From Galbula dea (taxonomy: Eukaryota; Chordata; Aves; Piciformes; Galbulidae), in the NCBI GenBank assembly GCA_013399015.1, contig VWZX01008153.1, forward strand, positions 310,001 through 374,000: a stretch of DNA of 64,000 bases, written 5' to 3'. Below, in pieces: positions 38,919 through 51,856 of this stretch. A model generated the notes under the pieces. That model did no database searches and had not been told where the DNA came from. It saw nothing but the letters and a program-made list of their open reading frames with translations. Position numbers and translations under genes: made by a program. The stretch's first letter is position 1. The number at the start of each line of letters is the position of its first letter.

Positions 38919-38975
38919 TGGCCTGATTTTCCAAAACACTGTGTGCCTGGAAACAACCTTTGCATTCAAGGTGCA
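38919..38975. repeat. Possible ancient amniote repeat relic
   Basis: The segment ggcctgattttccaaaacac, then a GCACC-like stretch and tgcattcaaggtgca, resembles a recurrent sauropsid repeat (GGCCTGATTTTCAGAGGTGCTGAGCACC...). It is heavily diverged and was recognised from memory only. Confidence 0.35.
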
Positions 38976-40264
38976 AACGGTAGAGAAAGAGAAAAGTAAG
39001 GTTTTTACTTGTAAAGAGTAGTCAAATTGGAAAATGTTAGAAATAGGCTTTTTCAAAATAGGTTCTTCAATAAGTTATGATCAATAACAGCTTTAGCAGA
39101 AGAGAAACTAAATTTGCTAGCATATATGGAATGAGTGATTTAATCTATTGCTGAACAACTGCCAGTGCTAGGGTGGAATACAGCAGATGTTTTTCATGGA
39201 AACTTTAAACATAATTTTCCAATAGAAAAAGAAGCATAATATTGTCTTTAATTGAAACACTAGGAAAAATTCCAGTGAATCCAGTGACTACTGTCTTCCT
39301 TCTAGTAATACCATTTACAGCCTTCTTTCTCATCTCAATTTTAATAATTTTTCTGCTAAAGAACCAAGAATTTTATGAATACAGTAAACAAACTATTCTA
39401 GTAAGCTAAAATGGAATTAATTCTGCAGAGTAGCAACAGAATTAGCTAGTCTGAGGTGAGTAAACTTGTGCACTATGCAAAACCTTGTTACTTACCTCAG
39501 TTGGTACATAGATGGGAGAACAAAAACTTGAAAAAGCTACTCCACAATTGCAGCACCAGGTATTACAGGCAAAACAACAGTGCACAACTAGGTAATTATC
39601 AAATATAATATAATTATCAAATAAATCTCTACATTTTGTAAAGACACGGAAATGCCAAATGAGGCACTGGAAATTGTAACCTCTGATGCAGCTGTTCTCA
39701 TCCCTCCTGCAGAGGATCCCTTTGGGGTATGCCCAAGATGGGCTCTGTCACTAGGGCTATGCAATGCCAACTCAAATTCCCTGAAATATTCAGTTTTTAA
39801 CTTAGATGCACAATAAGAGAATACAGAGGATCTTGACCCATGAAGGTCTTGTTTTACCCAAAGTTTCCTAGGATTAGGCAAGGGAAGAAATATGTAATAC
39901 TATGCAAAGTTATGGGGAAAGCTTTCAGCAGATTTGTTTGTGCTTGGGGAATCCACATCATGATATACTTTCAAGAATGAGCCAAATTTTTAAAATTAAT
40001 ATTTATATTGTATGATCACAGGAAACAGAAGAATGACACACAACAGTACATTAATCCTGTTGGTAATCTTATTCATTTATTTGGGATAAGTATCTATGCA
40101 GGTTTTACAAGTCAGAAACATTAATGTATTGATAAGGATTATCCCATAGTTCATGCTACAAAGATGTAAGGGGAGTGTGCCTGACTATAAAGAGAGAGTG
40201 CAGTCACAAGTCAGTCCACGGTCCCCTTACTGTTGCTCAGTGCAGAACTATTTCAACTCATTTA

Positions 40265-40400
40265 AAATGGCTCAGTGATGAGGTTTTCATTACTTCCTCT
40301 GGGAGATCACTCTACAGAATTGCAAATCTCAGAAAAGGGAAGTGTAAATATTCCCCCAGTTAATTTAATTAAGCTACTCTCTGTTCTTGCCCTTTCACAA
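40265..40400 (-). repeat. Possible old CR1/L3-type 3' relic
   Basis: The plus strand reads gatgaggttttcattacttc, then ctctgggagatcactctacag, aaatctcag and later ttaatttaattaagcta, an arrangement like the antisense 3' region of old CR1/L3-type LINEs (tgatttc...acttccctgggagatca...cctgatatttaatttaagct). Divergence is high and the ends are indistinct. The family name is uncertain. Confidence 0.4.
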
Positions 40401-42694
40401 CCTAGTAATTTATCTCTCTTCTTACTTTACATATTCCTCTAAAACTATATGGTTGAGCGGCCACTAATCTCAGTGGGGATAGGGAGAAATCCTTCTTTCC
40501 CTTGTTTCTCCATGTTTGATTCACTTCTTGGCTGGTGCTTGGAAGGAAGGGAAGAAAGTCACTCATGGCATCAGGAGGCCAGAGGAAAGCATGTGCTCAC
40601 TGAGACTGCCTCAGCTTCCACCACGCATAGAAGGATGACAGTGGAGTTTTGCATGGTTTCTTTCCTCATGCTGAGTGCTTCAGTAGTGTGTGTGGCTTTA
40701 CCACTATAGCACTCCTGCAAGGATGCAGAATAACCACATTTTAAGATACTGGAAGGAGAAACCAAGACATTTGCATAAGTTCTTAAGCAAGCAATAATAC
40801 ATCTCCACCACCCAGTGCAGTATCAAGCTGAGATACTCAAGATACTTCTAACAGATTAGGTAGGGTGCTAGAAGCAGCATCTGGTGGTGTGCTCTGTACA
40901 GAATAATTTTCTCTGTAAAGAATCTAACTTGGGTATCTTCACACTGCACTAAGAAGTGTAAGCATGGTATCTGTGACAGATGTTAAATGAGCTCAGCTCT
41001 GTAAGGCAGCTAAGAAAGGAAAAAATAAGGGGCTCTGGTGGAGTCCTGGTGAGAAAGCTGCTGACAGGCATGAAAATCACAAAAGATGATAATGATACAA
41101 GACCTTTCTTGGCAAAAGCCTGGGAAAATATGATTTTAGTTCTGTAAACTTAGGGTAAAAATCAATGAATATTAAAGCTAAGGTTTTCATAGTAATGATA
41201 TCCTGCCTCTGTTGCTTGGTTACTTATTAGGCTGCTAGTTTTCTACTTTCATATTCTATAGGCTACAAACTGCTTCCTTCATAATAATTGGAATCAGATC
41301 ACCTCCTTGATCCAGTAGAACTATTGAAATTTTCGTTATTATTTGTAAAGGGGAATTAGTGTGTACAGGCTCTGTCCATATATGAATAAGAATGGTTATG
41401 TTCAACTATCCTAGACACACTAGTGTTGAGAAATCAATATGAAACTAACAGGATAGGAATACATGAAGGGATTCAACTCTCTCTGTCTCTGTCTTTAGTC
41501 AGAGCAATCAAGATTAACAGATGTCCAATATCTTTTGCCCAAGTACCTCTTTTCTTGTTTCCTTTTTTTTTTAATACATATAAAAGAAATGCTCTTTTAC
41601 ACTTCCTGACTTCCTGCTTATGGCTCTAATCCAATTAAGAGTATGAGTAGATCTAATAGTTTGAAGTGGGAATCACTGGCTCTATTAAAATAAAAAATCA
41701 AGGTCAGATGGTGAAGGTTACTATAGTGAAGTCAGTACAGTTACATCAATGTTAAGCAATTATAAATGAAAGAAGAACCAAACTCTAAGCACACTCTGTA
41801 GGATTTGACCTTTAATGCACAGCTGTTAATACTTCAGCTCCGCTCTTTGTACTTCTCATCAGATCTTAACTCCTGTCTGTTGTCTCCAGTTCCTTTCTGT
41901 ATTTGGCCCTAGCATGTTCAAATCTTAATATCTAGCCAATGACCTTCTGTATCCACATTTCTTTCCCATTCTTCCTCTTAAATTTATTAGCTATCAAAAG
42001 CTTGTCAAACAGTCTCCTTTCTGTCCTTTACTACCTTCAAGCCTCCTCCCCAGTTTCTTTAAAACTCTACAGGTCTTCTCTGCACTCTGTGTCTCCTGTT
42101 GGCACTGGTATTCAGTAACTTAAGAGAGGCAGTTCTGCTTCTTCAAATTCAGTAAATGGATCAGCTCAGCACAGAAGGTCAGGAGAGTAGCATGATAGTG
42201 ACAAGAAGATGCTTTTAAAATTCTCCAGTAAAAAATGGAAGAATGGGCATCTAATGGTCAGGTAAGAGAGGGTAAAATCAGGTAACAAATCTCTCCCGGA
42301 TTTGCTCTATTATGTTAAAGATACATCCCCGTGACAAGAGATGTGCAATCTTTTCTAATAACCTTTATGCCTGCAAGGTGTGTTGTTGATAATAATTGGG
42401 CTTGTGACCTTTCTGATTTATAAAATATAAAAACAGATTTTTTTTTTTTTTTCTGGTAGTGTTGAATTTTGAAAGCGTTTTAGTAACATGAAGATTTTTC
42501 TTTGGGAGTTAGAGACAGTGTTTACACTGAGGCTGTGAAGGAGTGTTCTGTTCTAATGACAGCCCTTTCTCCAAAATGCTAAGTAACCACAGATATTAAA
42601 AATATTACAACTGCCAACCTTGTGTTTAAGTACATGTTCAGGTTTTGTTTTTGCTGTGATGCTCACCATTTCATTAACTGTTCTGGGGGTGTGC

Positions 42695-42735
42695 TTTTTG
42701 TTGTTGTTTTGGGTTGGTTGGTTTGTTTTTTCCCT
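42695..42735. repeat. GTTT/GGTT-rich low-complexity patch
   Basis: About 40 bases of gttgttgttttgggttggttggtttg type. It is low complexity, like those at 22.2, 24.5 and 53.5 kb. Confidence 0.7.
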
Positions 42736-44130
42736 GTGTAAGTCATCTTTACAAAGAATGTAATTTTCCAAAGAATGACTTTTACCAAGACTGTTTTCAG
42801 GTTTGTAGAAAATGCTATTCCCACTCTCATGTGGGAAAGACTGCTGCTCTGCAATCCTGAAAGCAGTTACACGCTTCTTTCTACCTAGACAAGATAAGCA
42901 AATGCTTTCTGCAGGCCTGTCTAGAAGAAAGTGTAGCTACCTACTCTTAGAGAAGACAACTGTTGGGATGCCACTTAGTACTTTTCACAAAGGCACATGG
43001 TACACACAGTAGTGGTATCAAACAAAATGCTCTCACATATTTATGTACGTTGCAATATTGCCTTTATGATTTATACTTAACTTCCTCATAGACTTTGATC
43101 AATTTATCTGCACTATACCTCTAAGGTTTAAATCCAAAAGTAAAAATCACGAAAGTTCTGAACAGGGCACAGAGCCCAGATTCATTCTGGCATGTTCAAA
43201 ACCACCCTGTAACAAGGAGCTACAATATCATCAAGCCATTGGCTACTCCATACTCTAAACCTTTGGGAGAAAGCCTCTATCCAAAAAGCTGATAAGGTTG
43301 AATAGGAATTTCAAAGAAGGAATTACCATAAGCCTTCTAGCATGTTTGCCATGAAGTCTTTGAGTGAAGTGCAGAGGGTCTGTCACCTCTCCTGCTTTCA
43401 CTGGGGGCTTTGGCTGCCCACGTTCAAAGCCAGCACTGGCACAATGCAGCCCTCACTTTGGGTGAGAACTGCTGCGCAAAGAGTTGGGAGAAACCTGTCT
43501 GAGGGATTCTTCTGTTTGCACAGGACCTACATCTAAGCCCAGGCCCTCCCCTTTGGTCCTCAGCTGAGCTATGCCTCAACTTGACCATCCTAGATAAGGA
43601 TAAAAAAAGATTAGTTAAAGCTACTTTTATTCCTCAATACATCCTCTGTTGAGGGCTTTCATTCAAGATATAACTCCTTCAGAGATACACATAGACTTTC
43701 ACAAGCAACTTCTTTTAACCTGATGTTATAGCCTCTGCAATGTGATCCCTTCCTGAAAAGTATGATGACTGGAAAGAACCTGGCTGCCACTCAACATCTG
43801 CACTTCAAGAATAGATCTGGGTGAGGGGACACAGTATGGTAACCATGCTCAGAGAGCACAAAAAAAAGTAAGGTACTGTAAAGTGAGTAAATTCTGTCCT
43901 CTCGAGTAAGTGAAAAGATCCCCTTTAGAATGCTTAGCTGTCATTTGATTTGCAGGTGGTAGTTTGGTTTCACAGATGGAAGTAATTTTGTTCTCTTTAA
44001 TGAAAAAAAGATAAGATCTTAAAGCTGTTCTTCATAATTTGATCATTTAATTTCAGTACTATGGTAAAAACTATAGTTTTAATGTGTGGATAGAAGACTG
44101 TAGTTAGTTCCACATCTCTTATTAGCATGG

Positions 44131-44164
44131 CTGTGAATAGGTCTGTGAATAGGACTGTGAATAA
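44131..44164. repeat. 12-bp tandem repeat, about 3 copies
   Basis: The unit ctgtgaatag plus two bases is repeated nearly three times (spacers gt, ga, then a diverged end). It is a minor tandem duplication with no sign of function. Confidence 0.8.
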
Positions 44165-44990
44165 CATATTTCACTCATTTCTCTCTCTATATATGGATTA
44201 ATTACATACAAGGGGTTACAGCACTACAAAAATATAGCTTCATTTTGTTTCCAAATTTATTTTTAAGTTGTCAGATTACTTCTAATACTTACATGTTTTT
44301 CCTGTATTCAGTCAGTATCAGCAAGCACTGATGTAATCCCTGATCTGTTAGAGATTTAACATATGCTTAAGTTTTTACAATATGAGTATTCTTGTTAGCT
44401 TTGATAGGACTATTCACTGGGCATAAGCCTGTGTAAAAGTCTTAGTCAAAGCTGATGCCAAGTCCTTTGTCATCTACCTCTTGGCAGGAGAATGACCACA
44501 GGCTGGGTTGGAATACAAGGGAAAAAAAAAAGTGCATAGATGCTGTTACTATTCTCCTGAGTACTCTAAAAGTATTTCAAAACCATTAAAACCTTCATAT
44601 TGTAATGGAGTATGTATAAATATACACACCTAACTTCGTTTTTCTGTCTTTATTAAAAAGTATCGTTCCTTAAGATAAAGACATTTTTGAGGCTAAACTT
44701 AAAAAATATCTTTTTATTAACTAGTAGAAAAACTCTAGTGCTTGATGGTAGCAGGAACAGCATAATATGTCAGTGTGAAGAGCTGCTATTGACATGACCA
44801 GACCTGGCAATCCTTTTTGAATACACACACAGGATAGGCCCAAACAAGAAGATGTGATTCAGCAGCGTCCCTAGAAAGACTTATATGACCTATACTAAAG
44901 CCACACCTATGTGGCAACATATGAGTCAGCAGAGCAGAAATTAAATTCTCAGTGAGTCTGGTGAATTCAGCAAGCTCTTGTTTCCTGGTA

Positions 44991-45085
44991 ATTCAGCTCC
45001 CCGTTGTGTCACTGACCTTGGGCAAGTTACTCAGCTTTCCAATATTTCATCTTCTGTGTAAAATGAATTTAACAAGACCTAATCA
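44991..45085 (+). mobile_element. MIR-like (CORE-SINE) relic
   Basis: The text gtgtcactgaccttgggcaa, gttactcag, a ctttcc...tttcatcttctg stretch and tgtaaaatga follow the order and spacing of the MIR family core (TGTGACCTTGGGCAAGTCACTTAACC...CTCAGTTTCCTCATCTGTAAAATG). MIR elements are tRNA-derived CORE-SINEs that were active before the amniote radiation and are long dead. The flanking attcagctcc to the left fits the MIR segment before the core. It is non-coding and heavily diverged. Some such fossils have become regulatory sequence, but nothing here shows that. Confidence 0.72.
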
Positions 45086-46215
45086 TCACACAGTATTCTG
45101 TACACCTCACTGGAACTGCAGCTATGTAGACGAAGGCAGAATTTAGCACGCAGCTCTGCCACACTATTTTGAAGTTCTCAGATGACTTTTGACCAAAATG
45201 AAATATAAATTATGCAGGAACCAGCCAACATTTAATGAAGTGAAACCTCTTGCTATTTTGAAGACAGTTTGTTAACAAGCAGAATTAGCAGAAATATTTT
45301 GCTGGTAGAAGCCAATAGCTTCTCCAGGCAGAGCTGGTCTCTTCCCATTCTGCTAAGGCTGTAAACTGCTTCTGTGTTTTATGAATCACGTATCTCCCAG
45401 TTTCTCATGTTGTAGGCACAGTTTTTCTTTTGCGTATCACTGAGGAACCAGGGCAGCTAACAGGGTAAGACAATGACTCTTGTTTTTTGTACACACATGA
45501 GCAGAATTGCTTACTAGTTTAACCCACTTTGCAATTGTACAAACACACTGTGAGTGGTAGGAATGCACTTATGTCCCCAAGGATATAATCTGGCTTGCAA
45601 AGCTTCCACTAGTGGCAAAACTAGAAGTGCAAAAAAACCAGCTCTTCTCTCTTGTTTGCATGTGCAGAATGTAGCACAAAGCTAGAAAATATTATCATTT
45701 CTGCACTGATTTTTATTCATATTCTCAGAGAATTTTATTTGCATTGAGTGGTACGAATCATATCAGTTTAGATTTCATATTTGGAAACTGAGCCAAAAAG
45801 TGACAAAGGGATTCCTTCATCCAGCAAGTCAGTCTTAGAGAAAAATGTGCCTGCTTCACTAGACCATATTGGTCTGTATATATCATCTTATTTATGAACA
45901 GGACTGACTATTAGAATCTATTATTTACATTTCCACTAAGCTTTTTCCCCCCCCTGCAAGAGATAATCTACAAAGGCAGAATTGTTGTCACTTTTCTGCA
46001 GGTACTGTGATTCAGTGGAGTGTTGTGGATGATAATGAAGCAGCACTGCAGATATTGTTAAGCACGAATCTCTGTAAAGCCATTTAAAATTGGTTCCCTA
46101 AAAAAAGCGTGCCACTTTAAAAAAATAATTCAGGCAAAAATACTTAGGTTGTGGATTTTCACTGATAAGGGACCTTAGAAAAGACTAGTTCAGTCTGTAT
46201 CATTGACCCCACCCC

Positions 46216-47481
46216 ATCACAGAATCACAGAATATTAGGAGTTAGAAGGGACCTCGAAAGATCATCTAGTCCAACCCCCCTGCCACAGCAGGATTCCCTA
46301 GACCAGGTCACACAAAAGCGTGTCCAGACAGGTTTTCAGTACCTCCAGAGAAGGAGACTCCACAACCTCTCTGGGCAGTCTGTGCCAGTGATCTGGCACC
46401 TGAACTGGGAAAAAACTTCCTACGTGTATTCACACGGAATCTGCTATGCTTCAGCTTACAGCCATTGCCTCTTGTCCTGTCACTGGGCTTCACTGAGAAG
46501 AATCTGACACCATCCTCCCGACACACACCCTTCACATATTTAAAACCATAGATGGTTACCCCTTAGCCTCCTCTTCTTCAAGCTAGAGACCCAGCTCCCT
46601 CAGCCTTTCCTCAGAAGGAAGATGTTCCAGCCCCTTCCTCATCTTTGTGGCTCTGCGCTGGACTCTTTCCAGCAGTTCCCTATCCTTCTTAAACTGAGGG
46701 GCCCAGAACTGGACACAATATTCCAGATACGGCCTCACCAAGGTAGAGTAAAGAGGAAGAAGAACCTCTCTTGACCTACTAACCACACCCCTTTTAATAC
46801 ACTCCAGAATCCCATTGGCCCTCCTGGCCACAAGAGCACACTGCTGGCTCATGGTCATCCTTCCATCCACCAGGACCCCCAGATCCCTTTCCCCTTCACT
46901 GCACTCCAACAGCTCAGCCCGCAATCTATACTCATACGTGGGGTTGGTCTTTCCCAGGTGCAAGACTCGACACTTGGCCTTATTGAATCTCATTCAATTC
47001 TCCCTGCCCAACTCTCCAGCCTGTCTAAGTCTCGCTGAATGGCAGCACAACCCTCCAGTGTGTCAGCCACTCCACCCAGTTTAGTGTCATCAGCAAACTT
47101 GCTGAGAGCACACTCTGTTCCCTCATCCAGGTCGTTAATGAATAGATTGAAAAGTACTGGTCCCACTACTGACCCCTGAGGGACTCCACTAGACACAGGC
47201 CTCCAACTAGACTCCATCCCATTGACCACAGGTCTCTGACTTCTGTCCTTCAACCAGTTCACAATCCACCTCCCTACTCAATTCAGCCAGACCGCACTTC
47301 CTCAGTTTAGCTGCAAGGATGCTGTGGGAGACAGTGTCAAATGCTTTACTGAAATCAAGATAAACCACATCCGCTGCCCTACCCTCATCTATCCACCTGG
47401 TTATGTCCTCATAAAAAGCTATCAGGTTGGTCAAACATGACTTCCCCTTGGTAAACCCATGCTGACTGCTCCCATCAAACA
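46216..47481 (-). mobile_element. CR1 LINE, 5'-truncated copy, younger-looking subfamily
   Basis: The left end reads atcacagaatcacagaat, then attaggagttagaagggacc, tcgaaagatcatctagtcc and aacccccctgccacagcagg, the reverse complement of a CR1 3' end. The copy is thus minus-strand. It contains about 1.27 kb with the reverse transcriptase from QHGFTKG (near the right end) through DFSKAFD and FADDTKLGG to the ORF2 C-terminus, broken by frameshifts. It is truncated near 47481. Its last 75 bases differ from the tail of the 5S-headed element at 63.9 kb at only three positions, so this LINE subfamily is the natural driver of that element. Confidence 0.96.
46308..47481 (-). pseudogene. CR1 ORF2 reverse transcriptase, frameshifted remnant
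   Basis: On the minus strand coding blocks appear in order in different frames. Positions 47481-47207 give QHGFTKGKSCLTNLIAFYED and DFSKAFDTVSHS. Positions 47262-46990 give GVPQGSVVGPVLFNLFINDL and FADDTKLGG. Positions 46993-46583 give FNKAKCRVLHLGKTNP, ERDLGVLVDGRM, YLEYCVQFWAPQFKKD and QRRATKM. Positions 46535-46308 give SDRTRGNGCKLKHSRFR. The catalytic motifs (D of DFSKAFD, FADD) are intact, but at least two frame changes, near 47.2 and 46.56 kb, prevent a single product. The endonuclease domain is missing because of 5' truncation. The GVPQGS motif is conserved here, unlike in the 29 kb copy, which fits a younger age. Confidence 0.93.
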
Positions 47482-50400
47482 TTTTCAAGCAGTGGCAGTG
47501 TTGGTTCTCAGTGCTGGCAGTTTGATATACATGCATACACTGTACTAACATCACATACGCCGCAGAGCTGCTTACAACGTTAAATAGGGAGAATTTGTCA
47601 CCTGTCCATGGTAGTGGACTGAGGTTTTGCACTGGTGACAAGCAAATTTCAAAAAGCCTAGAGGATTGGCTCCAGGCCCAGAATTTCAAACCATCAGAGG
47701 TTAGCACCCCACTAAAGAAAACAATAATAAAATGACAGAAATGGTCACTGCTAAGCTGAAGAGTTCCCTAGCACTGGAGAGATGTGTATAAAACACTAGT
47801 GATGAAAGGAGCAGTGCTGTGTGCCCTGTGATCTGTGGCGGAGCTGTGTTTTAGGAGGTTGTGGCTGTGGGGAGATGGTAGAACAGGCTGTGTGAAGTGC
47901 ATAATCTAACTGAAGCTGCTGATTTTTAAAGGATGAATTAGCATATCTTTAATTTTAACTGGGGGTTGTAATTAGTATTTTCAGAAAATTTGGTACTTAC
48001 TGCAGAACTCACTGCCAGAACAAAACTCAGGCTCCAGTTCTGCACTGGTCACCCACAGAAACAAGCCCCTGTGGCCAGTAGGAGTAGGCAAGAACCAGGC
48101 ACTGCAGCACATTTTGTACAGTAGGCAAAAACTGAAACACAGCTCTCATCATATCTCTCAGAAAATACTTGATTTTCTATGAGGGAGAGCAGCATTCTGT
48201 TTTTTCTCTAGTGCAACAATGGATTCATTTGAGAGAAATCTCCACTACTACAACATTTCAGTCCCTCAATTGTTTCCACCCCTTTAGAAAACTACTGTCT
48301 GATTTGATCCAAGACAGTTTCTCATCCATAGTCTTTTAAAAAGTTACAGAATCTATACCCTGTTTACTGAACTTCTCTGGTTTCTCTTCCATTTTTCTCA
48401 GTGTAAGGGGTCCTGTATCTCATTGTTCGGTCACCTCACAGCCATTTTACAACAGCCATCCTGGTCACACACCAAGAACTGAAGAACCATCTGACCATTT
48501 CTGTGGTCTCCAGTGGCTGTAACAGTAAATTTCCTTGTAGGAAATAACAGTAGGGTAGGTCATTATCTGTCCCTGACAAACAGTAGGAATACCTTCTTCA
48601 GGCTCTAGTAACACTCCTGTAGCTTGTCATTCAGTAAGTCATTTTTTAACTGAATTGGAGTTGAAACATTAACCCAGTTCCCAGAGGGGACAGTGTAGTT
48701 ATCTAGGCATCACATTTAAAATACATAGACCCCTTCAGTCTTGCAGAACCCACTCAGCCATTGGCTATTCTGAGATACAGATACTGAGTTTCATACGATT
48801 TACATGGTGTGTTTTCTTTTCACAAGTAATGCACCTTGTGGTTTTTTGGGGGTAAATATTTCTCTTTTTTAGCTATATACAAAAGGAAATTTTAAAATTA
48901 CAGTGACAGCTTTCTCTAGTCCTCTCTACATTGTTTACTGTATCACACCATGTAGCGATAACTGCTTTTTAGGTGGCAACCTGTCAGTGTTACACAGAGT
49001 AGCAAACTGAACCCTGACCACTCAAGATACAGCCTCAGTTTTCCACCAGCTACATTTCCTCTGCCAGCTCTTGACACTGGTTGAGCTTGTCCACAGCAGC
49101 AATTGCTTTTAAGTGGTTAGACAGGCTGTGCATAACATTTGTAAAGTAATTTGTAATTCTTTGGAATGAAAAATGTAATATAATTTAATATTATGAGCCA
49201 GACACTCTGCATAATTCTATTGGCTTGAGAACTGTTCCAGATGAGGATTTGAGTGTTAAATGTGCTTCTGTGACAGGCTCTTCAAAACTGACTTTTCTTA
49301 AGTTTATAATAATTGAGTTCATCTTGGTCTACAGGATTTTTTCTTTGGGAAGTTTTACATTCCAGAGCCTCACTCAACTAAATGGGATGGCCCTTCCTCC
49401 CACAGATGACACTGTCAACACCATGAGATAAACAAGGGTGGTACTTCCCAAAGAACACTAGATTCTCCTATCTGCCTAACAGCCAACATATATCAACCTC
49501 TCTTCTATCCCCTTGCCACAATATCTTCATTCACCACACTGTTGTTTGGTTTAAAAACAATAAAGGCAGCTCAGAAGCCAGGATAGTCCTGATGGAAGGA
49601 AATGTGTGATTTTAATTTTGATTTAATAGCCAAATTATGGCTTTTTTTAGTAAAAAAAAATATGGGAAGGAAAATTTTTAGATATGCTTTTAAATCCTTG
49701 TGGAGAGAGGCTAAAGCCAGAGCTATATGCCTAGCTTTGAAAAGCCATGTCTCATTCTCTGCCTGCTGGGTATCCTGGAGACCTGCTGGAAGGCAGAGCA
49801 CCTACTGTATTTTCCCATCTTTTGGCAATACACTTCCTTTGGAGCTATGTGAGTTAGCTAAAGGTGTTTTTCCTGGGAATATAGTTGACATAGCATCTCT
49901 TGTCTGGTGTAGTCCATACTAGTTGCCAAGCCTCACTATACCCTCTCCACTGGATGATGAAACATAGATCACAGGGGCTGAGATGGAGAAGGAAGAATCG
50001 CTGCACAGAGATATCTGATATTTTGGCAGAAGAGCAACTGTTCTCATGGGGATCTCAGTGTACTGAACTTGGGCAAAATGTCTGTGTTTCATTTTTAAAC
50101 CAAAACCCCCAAACCAACCAAAAAACAACAACTAAAAATACAGTTTTGTAGCTCAGTTTTGTTTTCACCCACTACTTTTACCTATACTTCCCTCCTTCTT
50201 TTCATAGCCCAACTACCATGACCTTCTTTGTTAGATATTCTTTTTATAACATATAACCTCCAGTCTACAAATAGAAATTAATAATGTCAGAATCCAGTCA
50301 GACTGGCAATGAGAAAGGTAATCCACTAAATAATGCCACTTCCAGGGTGTCAACTGTGTTTTTTAGAATCAGTCTCAAATTTTCTGTAACTGTTCACTCT

Positions 50401-51724
50401 CACAAGAAGAAATCTCATCTTATGTTGTATTTGCTACATTTTCTTTTCCTCCAACTTTTAAAGGTATTCTTGTATATGTAGGAAACATGATTTCATTTTT
50501 TCTAAATGTCTATAACACATCAATTGGCTGAGCAACAGACCATTACCTTTCAGAATCTTGATTTTAATTGTTTGTGTAGATATTATGAAGCAACTAATAT
50601 GGCAAGTTAAGCTTCTGTGACATCTGGATTTTGCAATTGGCAATGTTTTGATGTTTGACTGCCTGTCTTCACAGCAGAGTAACAATGAAAATGTAACTAA
50701 AGAAATGAATGAAGAAAAAAGCTCTGATTTAAATATTTTCCCCATTTTCCATTTTTTAAAAATTATCAGACAACACAAGCATGATAATTATACAGCAGTC
50801 TCAGAATATAATGAACTGATCCTCTGAAACCAAAGCTCCAAAGGCTCTATGATGATTTTCAAACTGTCTGCCAAAATCCCCAAGTATTATAGTTAATGAA
50901 CTTTAACATATGTGACAAAAAACCTAACAGAAGTAGGAAGTGTGCTGTGCACGTTAATAAAATCAAATTATTTTTTCAAGTATCAGTTTTGAACCCTTCA
51001 ATCTTACTTTTAATTTTAGTTTTAGGGGAGAGCCTCCAGAAGTTCAGTGGCATTCTTGGTACTGTCAGAGGCACTGTGGAGAACCGTGGAGAGAGGCAGT
51101 GCCTCCTTATGACAGTTTTCCAAAGAAGTCACCAATCTTGCAAGTCTTCTCTAAGTTTTCTGCAAACTCAGAGACTAGGAAAAAAGCATAAGTAGATGAA
51201 ACAGCTTGGCTGTGTTTCACAAGGAGAGTAGGCAGGAGAGGCAGGAATAGGATACAGCTGTTCTGATGTCTAAACCCAAGGCGCTATCCTTCAGGCCTTA
51301 CTGACTCTTACCCTTTCAGCACTCCCACTCATCTTTAGAATAGAAATGTGATTGCAACAGCGATTCAAGCCAAGTTATTTTGGGTAAGTTAGAAGAAGAC
51401 TAATCACAGAAATAAATAGTAAAGAATATGAAGAGCATGGATGTGGCTGGGTTGTTCTTTTTCTTTTCGTAACGTATAATAGAGTCCAACTATAAAAGAG
51501 GATCTTATAGAAGAAAAAACCCACTACTGTTTTGACAAAAGAAAGTAGTTATCTTTTACAAACCTTTCTTTATCTGCTCAAATTGTTGGTTACACTGATT
51601 TTGCATACCTATGTACTAGCTGGCTGATGAAATTTATACCACGTAACAAAGTAGTGTTTTAGATTGTCTAGTCTACAGAGAATGCACCAGGAGGATGATG
51701 CAGGAGTAAAGTAGGGGCCCACTG

Positions 51725-51856
51725 AGTCTGTGGATTATCCATCCTTGGAGGCCTTCAAAATTCAGCTGCATGAGGCCTCCAGCAACCTTAGTTTCAAAGA
51801 TGACCCTTCTCTGAATGGGAGGTGGGAATAGAGGACCTCCAGAGATCTAGTCTAAC
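51725..51856 (+). mobile_element. Old CR1 LINE 3' fragment, plus strand
   Basis: The order gtctgtggattatccatcct, tggaggccttcaaaattcagc, gcatgaggcc, agcaacctta and gaggacctccagagatctag follows the 3' untranslated region of CR1 (TGGATTCTCCATCCTTGGAGGTATTCAA...GGACAAGGCCCTGAGCAACCTG...GACCTCCAGAGGTCCC). It lacks the terminal octamers and carries many substitutions, so it is an old copy. It is non-coding. Confidence 0.85.

Larger units (their letters stand above)
33726..46215. other. Intergenic region
   Basis: No gene is supported. Contents that can be named are a short CR1-like piece (35468-35499), a GCAGA-type repeat (35889-35922), faint old-repeat relics (38919-38975, 40265-40400), a T run (about 38479-38497), a T run (42438-42453), a GTTT-rich patch (about 42695-42735), a 12-bp tandem repeat (44131-44164) and a MIR-like SINE relic (44991-45085). 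Other open frames, such as 34793-35212 minus (139 codons), have no recognisable domain. Confidence 0.55.
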
